A stretch of DNA of 64,000 bases from Rhizobiales bacterium Y(2018) (GTDB taxonomy: Bacteria; Pseudomonadota; Alphaproteobacteria; Rhizobiales; Aestuariivirgaceae), in assembly GCA_005502925.1 (NCBI GenBank), contig SCPD01000002.1:620001-684000 (forward strand), written 5' to 3'. This document shows, piece by piece, positions 52,360-60,868 of the stretch. The notes under the pieces are model-generated. The model worked only from the letters and a program-made list of their open reading frames with translations. It did no database searches and was not told the origin of the DNA. Every line of letters begins with the position of its first letter. The stretch's first letter is position 1. The position numbers and the translations under genes are program-made.

Positions 52360-55212
52360 ATGCGAGTCTTCTCTACGGCCATACATCTTTGTGCGGCGGT
52401 GTTTATTGCTGCTATTTTCGGAAAGTGCAGCATGCCGGCGCAAGACCCGCAATTGCGTATTGAATCCGGTATGCACATAGCGCCGATTGTTGGCGCCGCG
52501 ACGACAGCGGACGGGATGCTGCTGCTGACCGGATCCACCGACAAGTCCGTGCGTCTCTGGTCGCTTCAGGACGGCAAGCTGATCAAGACTTTCGCCATCC
52601 CGAGCGAGCAGGGATATGGTGGGAGAATCGATGATGTCGGCATGGCGCCCGATGGCAAGAAGATAGCGGTCAGCAGTTTCGGAGATGGCGGACGAATCTA
52701 TATTCTCGATACGGCTACCGGCGCTGTCATCAGGAGCTTCGGCCCTTTCGTCAGTGGCCCGCGTATAGCGTTCTCGCCTGACGGTCGTTATTTCGCGGCC
52801 GGCTTCATCGACAACAAGGGACTCAAGGTCTGGACGACCGACTTCGCCGGCCCGCCCATCGCCGAAATCGGCTACAGTATCGTCAGCCTTGCCTATGATG
52901 GCTCCGGATCGGGACGGTTGGCGACCGCCGGCTATGACAATCAGATCAGGCTCTATGAAAGAGACGTAACCCGGCCGCCCAAAATTCTGAAGATCCCCGG
53001 CTCTCAAGCCGATGCCCGGCCTGGCCAGCTTGCCTTTTCTCCGGACGGTGCCTTGCTCGCTTTCACGCGCTTGAACAGCAACACGATATCGGTGATCGAC
53101 GTCGCTCAAATGCAGCTGAAAGGCGAGTTCGATACCGCCATATTGAAGAATGGCAGGGTGTTCGACATAGATTTTTCCGCCGACGGAAAAAGCCTGTTCG
53201 CCGCTGGGTCGACGATCACCACCCAGCAGCGCTACCCCGTGATCCGCTGGGATGTCGCCAGTCTAGGCAAGCCGGTGTTGATGGAGGGGGGCGCCGAGGA
53301 AACGATCAACGTGTTGACAGCCACCGCGAATGGGAGTGTCGCCTTTGTGAGTTTTGCCGGCGAGGTGGGGCTCTACGGTCCCGACGGGCGGATCGTGTTC
53401 AATAAGAGCGCGGTTCGCGCCGACATGCGTTTGAAAATCAATAGCAACTTCGCCGTCGCCCAGGACGGAACGGGCGTATGGTTCGGCTTGAAACTGGGCG
53501 CGAAGGAGGCTTGGCGTTTCGATACGGCGAACCTCACCTTCAACGCCATGCCGACACGGCCTCGCGACTATATTCTGCCCATTGTCGATTCATTGGACAT
53601 CAAGAACTGGAACCAGGGTGAAATACCGACGCTGAAGGGTAAACCCATCGACATCTATGCGGGTTCGCGAAGCCTGTCGATCGCTCCCGACGCCCGCAGC
53701 TTCGCCATTGGGACGAGGCTGTATTTGTTTTGCCTTGATGCTGAGGGAAAGCGACGATGGATGACGAGCGGCGGCAGTGAGGTGTGGGGCGTCAATCACT
53801 CCGCCGATGGCAATCTGATCGTCACCGCGAATGACGATGGCACGATCCGCTGGTACCGCGCATCCGACGGCGTCGAGCTCCTCGCCTTTTTTGTGCATGT
53901 TCCCGACAAGCGTTGGATCGCCTGGACGCCCTCGGGTTACTACGCCGCGTCGCCGGGTGGTGAGGATCTGATCGGCTGGCACGTCAATGGCAAGTCCTGG
54001 AACGACACGCCGAGCTTTTTTCCGGCGTCCTTGCTACGTGAGAAGTTCTACCGCCCCGATATCGTGCAGCTGGTGCTCAAGACGAAGGACGTGGCCGCCG
54101 CGGTGGTGCAGGCGAATGAAGCCGCCAGGCGCAAGGAGGAAGAGACGAAGCTGCCGGCGGTCGTTGAGATCGTCGCCGATCCGCGCGGCATCGAGACGGA
54201 CAGGCCGGAGCTGGAGCTTACCTACCGCCTGCATTCTCCCTCCGGCCGCGCGGTGACGCGTCTCGAAATGCGTATCGACGGACAGCTGACACAGGCGCGG
54301 GCGATGCAGGAAGTGAATGAGGTGCTGGAGCTTGAACGCGACAATCGCATGTCGATTCTCCTCCCGCCCCGTGACGCGGTCGTTTCGCTCACCGCCTTCA
54401 TCGGTGACCAGCCCAGCGCCGCCGCGTCGGTGCCGGTGAAATGGACGGGCGCCAAGCTGTCGGGCGACAAGCCGAAGCTCTATGCGCTGCTCGTCGGCGT
54501 AAGCGCCTATCGAGAGCCGTCGCTGCAGCTCAATTACGCCGCCAAGGACGCCATCGATGTCGAGGCGGCGCTCAGAGCCCAGAAGGGCAAGTTCTTCGGC
54601 GATGTCGAGACCGTATTGCTTCTCGACGACAAGGCCGATGAGGACGATATCGAAATCGAGCTCACGCGCTTGAGCAAGAAAGTCGGGCCCAATGACTATG
54701 CCTTCGTCTTCATGGCGGGGCACGGCGTCACGGATCGGCGCGGCGGTTTCCACTTCCTGCCCGCCAATGCCAGCCTGGCCGAGGATGAGCTCGCCGCCAA
54801 GTCCTTGAGCGGTCTCGTCATCCGCGACAATCTTCGCACCATTCAGGGGAAGGTCCTGTTCTTCATGGATGCGTGTAATGCCGGAAGCGGCATTGCCGGC
54901 GGTCAGGCGCTCGCCGACATGACCGGCTTCGCGAATGAATTCGCGCAAGCCAATGGCGTCGTGATGTATGCCTCATCCACGGGGCGGCAATTCTCCTATG
55001 AGAAGGCTGAATGGGGCAACGGCGCCTTCACCAAGGCCTTGCTCGCGACGCTCGGCGACAAGGAGGCCTTTGGCGGCGATGGCCGGCTGTCGATCTTTGA
55101 GCTGGCCGAAAGCCTGGGGACGCGGGTGGAGACGATGACGGAAGGATTGCAGACGCCGGTGATGACGAAGAGCGCTGCCATTCCGAATTTCTATCTGGCG
55201 TCCACGGAGTAA
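52360..55212 (+). CDS. Secreted WD40-repeat protein with C-terminal caspase (C14) domain
   Basis: A 950-residue protein. A hydrophobic N-terminus (IHLCAAVFIAAIFG) predicts export. Residues about 35-530 are WD40-like blades, e.g. LLTGSTDKSVRLWSLQDGKLI, IAFSPDGRYFAAGF and IVTANDDGTIRWYRASDG. After a linker with an EAARRKEEETK helix and a beta domain, the C-terminal 240 residues form a caspase-like peptidase: YALLVGVSAYRE, then FVFMAGHGV with the catalytic His (about 788) and FFMDACNAGSG with the catalytic Cys (about 839). Both residues are present, so it is probably active. A GTG two codons upstream is an alternative start. It stands alone between csoR and a convergent MocR gene. Confidence 0.9.
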   Translation: MRVFSTAIHLCAAVFIAAIFGKCSMPAQDPQLRIESGMHIAPIVGAATTADGMLLLTGSTDKSVRLWSLQDGKLIKTFAIPSEQGYGGRIDDVGMAPDGKKIAVSSFGDGGRIYILDTATGAVIRSFGPFVSGPRIAFSPDGRYFAAGFIDNKGLKVWTTDFAGPPIAEIGYSIVSLAYDGSGSGRLATAGYDNQIRLYERDVTRPPKILKIPGSQADARPGQLAFSPDGALLAFTRLNSNTISVIDVAQMQLKGEFDTAILKNGRVFDIDFSADGKSLFAAGSTITTQQRYPVIRWDVASLGKPVLMEGGAEETINVLTATANGSVAFVSFAGEVGLYGPDGRIVFNKSAVRADMRLKINSNFAVAQDGTGVWFGLKLGAKEAWRFDTANLTFNAMPTRPRDYILPIVDSLDIKNWNQGEIPTLKGKPIDIYAGSRSLSIAPDARSFAIGTRLYLFCLDAEGKRRWMTSGGSEVWGVNHSADGNLIVTANDDGTIRWYRASDGVELLAFFVHVPDKRWIAWTPSGYYAASPGGEDLIGWHVNGKSWNDTPSFFPASLLREKFYRPDIVQLVLKTKDVAAAVVQANEAARRKEEETKLPAVVEIVADPRGIETDRPELELTYRLHSPSGRAVTRLEMRIDGQLTQARAMQEVNEVLELERDNRMSILLPPRDAVVSLTAFIGDQPSAAASVPVKWTGAKLSGDKPKLYALLVGVSAYREPSLQLNYAAKDAIDVEAALRAQKGKFFGDVETVLLLDDKADEDDIEIELTRLSKKVGPNDYAFVFMAGHGVTDRRGGFHFLPANASLAEDELAAKSLSGLVIRDNLRTIQGKVLFFMDACNAGSGIAGGQALADMTGFANEFAQANGVVMYASSTGRQFSYEKAEWGNGAFTKALLATLGDKEAFGGDGRLSIFELAESLGTRVETMTEGLQTPVMTKSAAIPNFYLASTE

Positions 55213-55218
55213 GGCATC

Positions 55219-56610
55219 TCACGCCATCGTGTGGCAGTCATCCACCGGGCATTTATCGATGAGGACGCGCAGCTTCTCGAAAGCCTCGCGCACCAGTTCG
55301 CGCGACGGCGCCGGGCCGAAGCAGGCGCGGATCGCATTCTGCTGCACCGACGCTTCGGTGACGAAGACGGTGCCGGGCGTGACCTTGATCCCGGCGGCGA
55401 GTGCTGCGGCGACGAAGTCGGCCGGCCGCCAGTAATTGGGCAAAGTGATCCAGGCGAACATGGCGCCCGGCCGGCAGTCGACCTTGAGGCCGCGCAGATG
55501 TTCGAGCGCGATGTCACGGCGGGCATGGAGCTCGGCGCGGATATTGGCGAGGGTGCGCTCCGCTGTGCCGTCCATGATCCAGCGGCTGCCGAGCTCGGCC
55601 GATAGCCCGTTGGGCCGGCCGCCGATGATCATCTGCTGGCGGTTGAGCGCCTCGGTGGCGCCGGGCGGCGGCGCCAGGAAGGCCAGACGCAGGCCGGGCG
55701 CCGTCGTCTTCGACAGGCTGGTGATGTAATAGGTGCGCTCGGCGGCGAAATTCCGGATCGGCGGCGGCGGGTCGTCGGCGAGGAGACGGAATACGTCGTC
55801 CTCGATGAGGGTGAGGTCGTAGCGCCGCGCGATCTCGGCGATCGCTTGTCGGCGCTCGAGCGATAAGGTCGCGGTCGTCGGATTCTGAAGTGTCGGCACC
55901 ACATAGACGACGCGTGCCTCGCCGCGCTTGGCATGATGCTCGAGCGAATCCGGCGTGATGCCTTCCGCATCGCTCTCGAGGGCCCGCGTCTGCAGGCCGA
56001 ACTGCCGGCACAGCGGCTGCATCGTCGGATAGGTCAAAGGCTCGATGAGGATGCGCTCGCCGGGCGTCGTCGCGGTCGAGAGGCAGGAGATGAGGGCGGC
56101 CTGCGCCCCGGCGCTCAGCACCACCTGGTCGGGGGCGATGTCGATGCCGCTTTTGGCCAGCCAGTGGGTGGCCGCCTCACGATGGCGGGCGAAGCCTTGC
56201 GCCGGTGGATAATCGAAAAGCTCGATCCAATTCGGATCACGGGTGATGGCGGCGAGGCCTTCTTCCACTTGCGCCAGGCCGACGGCGCGGGGCGGCGCCG
56301 ACATCTGCATGTCGAGAACACCGGCTTCGGCGCCATTGGCGATGCTTTGCGCCGCCGCATAATTGGGGCGGGGATCGCGCAGATAGCTGCCGCGCCCGAC
56401 TTCTCCCGACAGGAAGCCGCGTTTGGCGGCTTCCTGATAGGCGCGGGTGATTGTCCCGATGGTGACGCCGAGCCGCCAGGCGAGCTCGCGTTGCGGCGGC
56501 AGCCGGTCTCCCGCCTTGAGTTTTCCGTGCGTCAGATCTGCAGCGATTGCATCGGCAATCGCGACATAACGCGGTTTGTCAGGGGCAAGAGCGGGTGTCC
56601 AACTTGTCAT
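55219..56610 (-). CDS. MocR-type regulator: GntR HTH fused to aminotransferase
   Basis: A 463-residue MocR/GabR-type protein. Residues about 10-75 form the GntR winged helix (YVAIADAIAADLTHGKLKAGDRLPPQRELAWRLGVTIGTITRAYQEA). The rest is a class I PLP aminotransferase fold with VLSAGAQAALI, VVPTLQNPTTATLS, the Asp in LIEDDVFRLL and the PLP lysine in SLSKTTAPGLRLAF. Such regulators bind PLP with an amino compound and control amino acid or vitamin B6 genes. The start at 56610 excludes 16 AT-rich-coded codons upstream. Inverted and direct TTGTCA/TGACAA repeats lie just upstream. It is divergent from the DUF1127 gene. Confidence 0.9.
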   Translation of the reverse strand: MTSWTPALAPDKPRYVAIADAIAADLTHGKLKAGDRLPPQRELAWRLGVTIGTITRAYQEAAKRGFLSGEVGRGSYLRDPRPNYAAAQSIANGAEAGVLDMQMSAPPRAVGLAQVEEGLAAITRDPNWIELFDYPPAQGFARHREAATHWLAKSGIDIAPDQVVLSAGAQAALISCLSTATTPGERILIEPLTYPTMQPLCRQFGLQTRALESDAEGITPDSLEHHAKRGEARVVYVVPTLQNPTTATLSLERRQAIAEIARRYDLTLIEDDVFRLLADDPPPPIRNFAAERTYYITSLSKTTAPGLRLAFLAPPPGATEALNRQQMIIGGRPNGLSAELGSRWIMDGTAERTLANIRAELHARRDIALEHLRGLKVDCRPGAMFAWITLPNYWRPADFVAAALAAGIKVTPGTVFVTEASVQQNAIRACFGPAPSRELVREAFEKLRVLIDKCPVDDCHTMA

Positions 56611-56681
56611 GGTGACAATATTCCATTTGACGGTAACAATGATGACATTGTATAACATGCATCAGTGCAATCGGCAAGTTT

Positions 56682-56705
56682 TATTGTCATTGAATTGAGA
56701 CAATA
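56682..56705. promoter_or_regulatory. Candidate MocR operator
   Basis: TATTGTC (56682-56688) and GACAATA (56699-56705) are perfect inverted arms with a ten-base spacer. Related half-sites TGACAAT (56613-56619) and TGACATTG (56643-56650) lie closer to the MocR start. Several half-sites at different spacing are typical of MocR regulators. Confidence 0.5.
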
Positions 56706-56816
56706 GATACAATTTCTTGTGATGCACTGTCAGTAAGCGGAGAGCTGCTGACACAATCAGGTCGCCTGCCGTTCTATCCTTCTACCTGTCCGAAACCCGT
56801 CCGAAAGAGGTGTGCC

Positions 56817-57071
56817 ATGCGCGATTATATCCTGAACCAGGCTGAGTCTGCTGGGAAGACATTCACGTTTCCCGCCCTGCACCGGATCATCGCCAATTGG
56901 CGCAAGCGCCGGCAACTGCGCCAGCTCGAGCTGCTCGATGACCATGTCCTCATGGACATCGGTCTCACCCGCGATGAGCTGATCCGCGTCCAGCGTGTGC
57001 CGCTGGCCCGTGATCCGGTGAGTGAACTGCTGAATATCAGGCCGACGAGCCGCGGCCTGCGCCACAAGTAA
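56817..57071 (+). CDS. DUF1127 (YjiS-like) small protein
   Basis: An 84-residue basic protein. The DUF1127 core is visible: HRIIANWRKRRQLRQLELLDDHVLMDIGLTRDEL, a short Arg-rich helical domain. Members of about 45-100 residues are frequent in rhizobia; small ones influence RNA turnover and phosphate or carbon responses. It is divergent from the MocR gene and followed by an intrinsic terminator, so it is probably monocistronic. Confidence 0.85.
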   Translation: MRDYILNQAESAGKTFTFPALHRIIANWRKRRQLRQLELLDDHVLMDIGLTRDELIRVQRVPLARDPVSELLNIRPTSRGLRHK

Positions 57072-57120
57072 GTTTCAACCTACTCCCCCGCGCGGTCTTA
57101 CCCTGCCGCGCAATCTAGCA

Positions 57121-57151
57121 CCCGGCCTCCCCTCGTGGAGGCCGGGTTTTT
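57121..57151 (+). terminator. Intrinsic terminator after the DUF1127 gene
   Basis: CCCGGCCTCC pairs perfectly with GGAGGCCGGG around a six-base loop and is followed by TTTTT. It ends at the stop of the convergent SIMPL gene, so it may act in both directions. Confidence 0.9.
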
Positions 57152-57879
57152 CAATCCACCAGGAAGTAAGTGATCGTCGTGACGACGCGCACTTTCTTGT
57201 CGATCTGCTTGTCGGGGCGGTCATTGGGGATGGCGACCGCCGGATTGACTTCAATGATGCCCTGATTGGCGGTCTGGATGTCGCCGACCTTGGCGCCCGA
57301 TTCGGTGGCGAAATTCTCCGCCGCCTCGCGCGCCCGCTGGGTCGCTTCCGTCAGCATCTCGCCTTTCAGATCGGCGATCTTGGTGAAGATGAAGGACGGC
57401 CCGGCATTGTAAGCGTCGGATGAGAACACCACGCCCGATTTGAGCAGATCGCCGATGGCGCGCGACGTGTCGGCGAGCTTCTGCACGTCGGTGGATTTCA
57501 CCAGCATGTCCTCGGTGAGAACGAAGCGCGTGTCCTGCGGCGTCTGTTGCGCATTGTAGCCGGCCATCCGGTCCTCGACCTGGATGTTCTGGACCGAATA
57601 GTCGGCTTCGGCGAAGCCTCTGCCGGCCAGGAAGGCTTTGACCGACGTCTCGCTCGTCTCGAGCGCCGTGCGCGCCGCTTCGAGCGTCGGCCCGCTGGCG
57701 ACGAAGCGGATCGGCCAGAAGCCGAGATCGGCTTTGGCCTCGCGCTCCGACAGGCCTTTCACCGTCACGGTCCGGAAACCGAGCCGGCTCTTGAGCAGCG
57801 CTTCGCCGGCGAGAAAGCCGCCGGATGCGACGCCGAGGCCGATCAGGCCGCCGGCGATAACCCTGGAAAATGCTGACAT
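57151..57879 (-). CDS. SIMPL (DUF541) domain protein
   Basis: A 242-residue protein with an N-terminal signal anchor (VIAGGLIGLGVASGGFLAGEALL). The SIMPL domain follows: VTVKGLSEREAKADLGFWPIRF, SVQNIQVED, and the late conserved KIADLKGEMLTEATQRAREAAENFA. The family includes periplasmic proteins that form oligomeric rings; some are involved in oxidative stress. Here it is anchored in the inner membrane and faces the periplasm. It is divergent from the aminotransferase gene at 58100. No further role can be said. Confidence 0.85.
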   Translation of the reverse strand: MSAFSRVIAGGLIGLGVASGGFLAGEALLKSRLGFRTVTVKGLSEREAKADLGFWPIRFVASGPTLEAARTALETSETSVKAFLAGRGFAEADYSVQNIQVEDRMAGYNAQQTPQDTRFVLTEDMLVKSTDVQKLADTSRAIGDLLKSGVVFSSDAYNAGPSFIFTKIADLKGEMLTEATQRAREAAENFATESGAKVGDIQTANQGIIEVNPAVAIPNDRPDKQIDKKVRVVTTITYFLVD

Positions 57880-58099
57880 GAGTGAATGTGCTCCGCGAAA
57901 CCCCTCGCGGTTTCAAGATTTGCTGGCGTTTTGTGAAGGAATTGCGGCGGGCGGGCGACGCAAAAGGCAGCTGATATCCGGTAACATGTTGAGCCCGCTT
58001 GGAAATCACATCTGGTATGTGCCAATTCCGCGCCCTGGTGCATTTCCTTTGCCCGTGCGCTTCTGCTAGATGTCGCCCACCGCAACCGAGGAGCCTCTC

Positions 58100-59446
58100 A
58101 TGAACAAGCACGCGGGCGCTGCCCAGTGGGATCCGTCACCCAACAATCTCGAACCCTTCTGGATGGGCTTCACCCCCAACCGCGCTTTCAAGAAGAAGCC
58201 GCGCCTCATCGCCCGCGCCAAGGACATGCATTATTACGACATGACCGGCCGCCCGGTGCTCGACGCCACGGCGGGTCTGTGGTGCTCCAATGCCGGCCAC
58301 TGCCGCGACCGCATCGTCGAGGCGATTCAGAAGCAGGCCGGCGAGCTCGATTTCGCGCCGACCTTCCAGTTCGGCCATCCCAAGGTGTTCGAGCTCTCCT
58401 CGCGCCTCGCCAATCTGGCGCCCGGTGATCTGAACTATGCCTTCTTCTGCAATTCGGGCTCGGAGGCCGCCGACACGGCGCTCAAGATCGCGCTCGCTTA
58501 TCACCGCGCCAAGGGCCAGGCCTCGCGCACCCGTCTCATCGGCCGCGAGCGCGGCTATCACGGTGTCAATTTCGGCGGCATCAGCGTCGGCGGCATGGTC
58601 GCCAACCGCAAGTTCTTCGGCACCATGCTGGCCGGTGTCGATCATCTTCCGCACACCTATAACCGCGCCGAGCAGGCCTTCACCAAGGGCGAGCCGACAT
58701 GGGGCGCGCATCTCGCCGACGAGCTCGAGCGTCTCGTGGCGCTGCATGACGCCTCCACCATCGCCGCCGTGATCGTCGAGCCGATGGCGGGGTCGACCGG
58801 CGTGCTGCCGCCGCCCGTCGGCTATCTCAAGAAGCTCCGCGAGATCTGCGACAAGCACGGCATCCTGCTCATTTTCGACGAAGTGATCACTGGCTTCGGC
58901 CGTCTGGGTTATCCCTTCGCCGCCGAGCGTTTCGGCGTCATCCCCGACATGATCACCTTCGCCAAGGGTGTCACCTCGGGCGCCATCCCGATGGGCGGCG
59001 TCATGGCGCGTCAGCATATCTATGATGCCTTCATGAGCGGCCCCGACCATATGATCGAGCTGTTCCACGGCTATACCTATTCCGGTCACCCGATCGCCGC
59101 GGCCGCCGGCGTGGCGACGCTCGAGGTCTACAAGGAAGAGGGCCTGTTCGAGCGCGCGCTGAAGCTCGAGGACAAGTGGGCCGATGCCGCGATGACGCTC
59201 AAGGGCAAGCCGCATGTCGCCGACATCCGCACCATGGGTCTCGTCGCCGCCATCGATCTCAACTCGATCGACGGTTCGCCCGGCAAGCGCGGCTATGACG
59301 CGATGGAGAAGGGCTTCCATGATTTCGGCATCATGCTGCGCATCACCGGTGACACCATCGCGCTGTCGCCGCCGCTGATCATCAAGGAAGAGCAGATCGG
59401 CGAGATTTTCGAGGACAAGCTGCCGAAGCTCCTCGCTGCCATTTAG
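58100..59446 (+). CDS. Class III omega-aminotransferase (beta-alanine:pyruvate type)
   Basis: A 448-residue PLP enzyme of class III. Key motifs are FFCNSGSEAADTALKIA, RERGYHGVNFGGISVGG, LIFDEVITGFGRLG with the cofactor Asp, and ITFAKGVTSGAIPMGGV with the PLP Lys. The start LEPFWMGFTPNRAFKKKPRLI is typical of beta-alanine/omega-amino acid:pyruvate transaminases. They convert beta-alanine or other amines to the aldehyde or semialdehyde. I chose the ATG at 58100 after GAGGAG. No acylating semialdehyde dehydrogenase lies adjacent, so the in vivo amine is uncertain. Confidence 0.9.
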   Translation: MNKHAGAAQWDPSPNNLEPFWMGFTPNRAFKKKPRLIARAKDMHYYDMTGRPVLDATAGLWCSNAGHCRDRIVEAIQKQAGELDFAPTFQFGHPKVFELSSRLANLAPGDLNYAFFCNSGSEAADTALKIALAYHRAKGQASRTRLIGRERGYHGVNFGGISVGGMVANRKFFGTMLAGVDHLPHTYNRAEQAFTKGEPTWGAHLADELERLVALHDASTIAAVIVEPMAGSTGVLPPPVGYLKKLREICDKHGILLIFDEVITGFGRLGYPFAAERFGVIPDMITFAKGVTSGAIPMGGVMARQHIYDAFMSGPDHMIELFHGYTYSGHPIAAAAGVATLEVYKEEGLFERALKLEDKWADAAMTLKGKPHVADIRTMGLVAAIDLNSIDGSPGKRGYDAMEKGFHDFGIMLRITGDTIALSPPLIIKEEQIGEIFEDKLPKLLAAI

Positions 59447-59452
59447 CGCTTC

Positions 59453-59478
59453 CCGCGAAAGTTGCTGGACTTTCGCGG
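59453..59478. terminator. Hairpin after the aminotransferase gene
   Basis: CCGCGAAAGT pairs with ACTTTCGCGG around a six-base loop, directly after the stop. Flanking TTCC and GGGAA may extend it. No T-run follows. Confidence 0.55.
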
Positions 59479-59523
59479 TAGGGAATCGCCGTTGTGTGAA
59501 ATTAGTCATTCCGTCAATAGACT

Positions 59524-59552
59524 TCGGCCCGAGTGTGTTACTCTCGGGCCGA
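59524..59552. repeat. Hairpin in the leader of the EAL-like gene
   Basis: TCGGCCCGAG pairs perfectly with CTCGGGCCGA around a nine-base loop, ending 24 bases before the ATG at 59577. It may be a terminator for the previous gene or a translational control element. Confidence 0.45.
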
Positions 59553-59576
59553 GGTGTGATTCGTGAGACGGGGTAT

Positions 59577-60830
59577 ATGAAACAGCCAGCGCTGCCTTTG
59601 GGCGTCGCGGCCATTCTGGCCGTTGCGATCAGTGCCGCGGCAGGCGCCGGTGCAATTCTCTCCGGCCAGCGTATCGAATTCGCCCTCGCTCTGGCCGCCA
59701 TCGTGCTCGCTTCATCGCATCTGGCCATCTTCCTCTATCGTGACTGGCAGCATCGGCGCCGCTTTGCCGGGTTGAGTGACCTGCATCAGCGCAGCCGCAA
59801 GCTCACCGAAGAACTGGTCCGTCTCAATGCGCGCATGGATGCGGTCGAGGAGCGCGCCGACGGTGTCGAGGTGCGGGCCGCCGCTGCTGCCGCCTTCGCG
59901 GCCGCGCCGCCGCCGGAGCCCGAGCCTGAGGCCGACTTCGAGCGCAATGACCTCAACCGCGAATTCGAAGAGCTGCGCCGCTCGGTCAAGAAGCTCGCGG
60001 AGGAATATGACCGCGCCGTCTCCTATCGCGACCGGAAGGCCGAGCCGCGCCTCGACCGGGACGCCGAACCGCGCCTCGACCGCGGCGCCGAGCGCAAACC
60101 GAAACCCGCCGATCATCGCCTGGAATTTTTCCTCGAGCCCATCGTGTCGCTTGCCGACGACGTCACGCAGCATTATCGCGCCTCGCTGGTGCTCGAGGGG
60201 CAGGGCCAGCGCGTCGCCTTCGAGGATCTGGCGCGCCAGGCTGCCGCCAATGGCTTGCGCCCCGATCTCGATGGCCATGCGGTGAGCCGCGCTCTGGCGG
60301 TCAGCCAGAAGCTCGGCGCCAAACGTCCGGAGACATGCGTATTCGTGCCGGTCGGCCCTGAGACGCTCGCCTCCCAGGAAGCGCTCGCCGCCATCGAGTG
60401 GCAGATGCGCCGGGCCGGCAAGATGGCCGGCACGATCGTCTTTGAGATCGACCATGTCGCCATGGCGGCCTTGAGCCCGCGCGGCATCGAAGGTCTGGCG
60501 CGCCTCGCCCGCAACGGCGCCGGCATGGCGCTCGCCCGCGCCCATGGCATGGGCATCGACCTCACCGCGCTGCAGGCTCTGCATTTCCGCTTCATCACCT
60601 TCAGCGCCGCGGCACTTCCGGCCGAGCGCCACGCGGTTCCGGCCTGGGCGTCGACGGCCCGGCGCGCCGCCGACTATGGCCTCAAGATCGGCGTGCAGGG
60701 GCTCTTCTACGACGAGCAGATCAATGTCGCGAGCCGCTGGGCCGAGCTCGGCAGCGGCCCGATCTTCGCGCCGCCGCGCCGCGTCAAGGGCGAAGCTGTT
60801 TCGATTGACCAGATTCGCTCCGCTGCCTAA
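59577..60830 (+). CDS. Membrane-anchored degenerate EAL-domain protein
   Basis: A 417-residue protein with two N-terminal membrane helices (LGVAAILAVAISAAAGAGAIL and FALALAAIVLASSHLAIFLY). A coiled coil (SRKLTEELVRLNARMDAVEERADGV) and a charged linker with an AEPRLDR repeat follow. The C-terminal 230 residues resemble an EAL domain: HRLEFFLEPIVSLADD, FEDLARQAAANGLRPDLDGHAVSRAL, and GLKIGVQGLFYDEQI near the end. The catalytic E-A-L motif and most metal ligands are missing, so it is unlikely to hydrolyse cyclic di-GMP and is more likely a binding or scaffold protein. Followed by HAD, MaoC and RibF genes on the same strand. Confidence 0.75.
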   Translation: MKQPALPLGVAAILAVAISAAAGAGAILSGQRIEFALALAAIVLASSHLAIFLYRDWQHRRRFAGLSDLHQRSRKLTEELVRLNARMDAVEERADGVEVRAAAAAAFAAAPPPEPEPEADFERNDLNREFEELRRSVKKLAEEYDRAVSYRDRKAEPRLDRDAEPRLDRGAERKPKPADHRLEFFLEPIVSLADDVTQHYRASLVLEGQGQRVAFEDLARQAAANGLRPDLDGHAVSRALAVSQKLGAKRPETCVFVPVGPETLASQEALAAIEWQMRRAGKMAGTIVFEIDHVAMAALSPRGIEGLARLARNGAGMALARAHGMGIDLTALQALHFRFITFSAAALPAERHAVPAWASTARRAADYGLKIGVQGLFYDEQINVASRWAELGSGPIFAPPRRVKGEAVSIDQIRSAA

Positions 60831-60868
60831 AGCTCCCCGCTCGAACAACGAGCATTTGCTGGATCATC

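Noticed and set aside
58136-59728. Minus-strand frame of 530 codons opposite the aminotransferase gene
   Set aside because: Shadow frame; the aminotransferase has all class III motifs.
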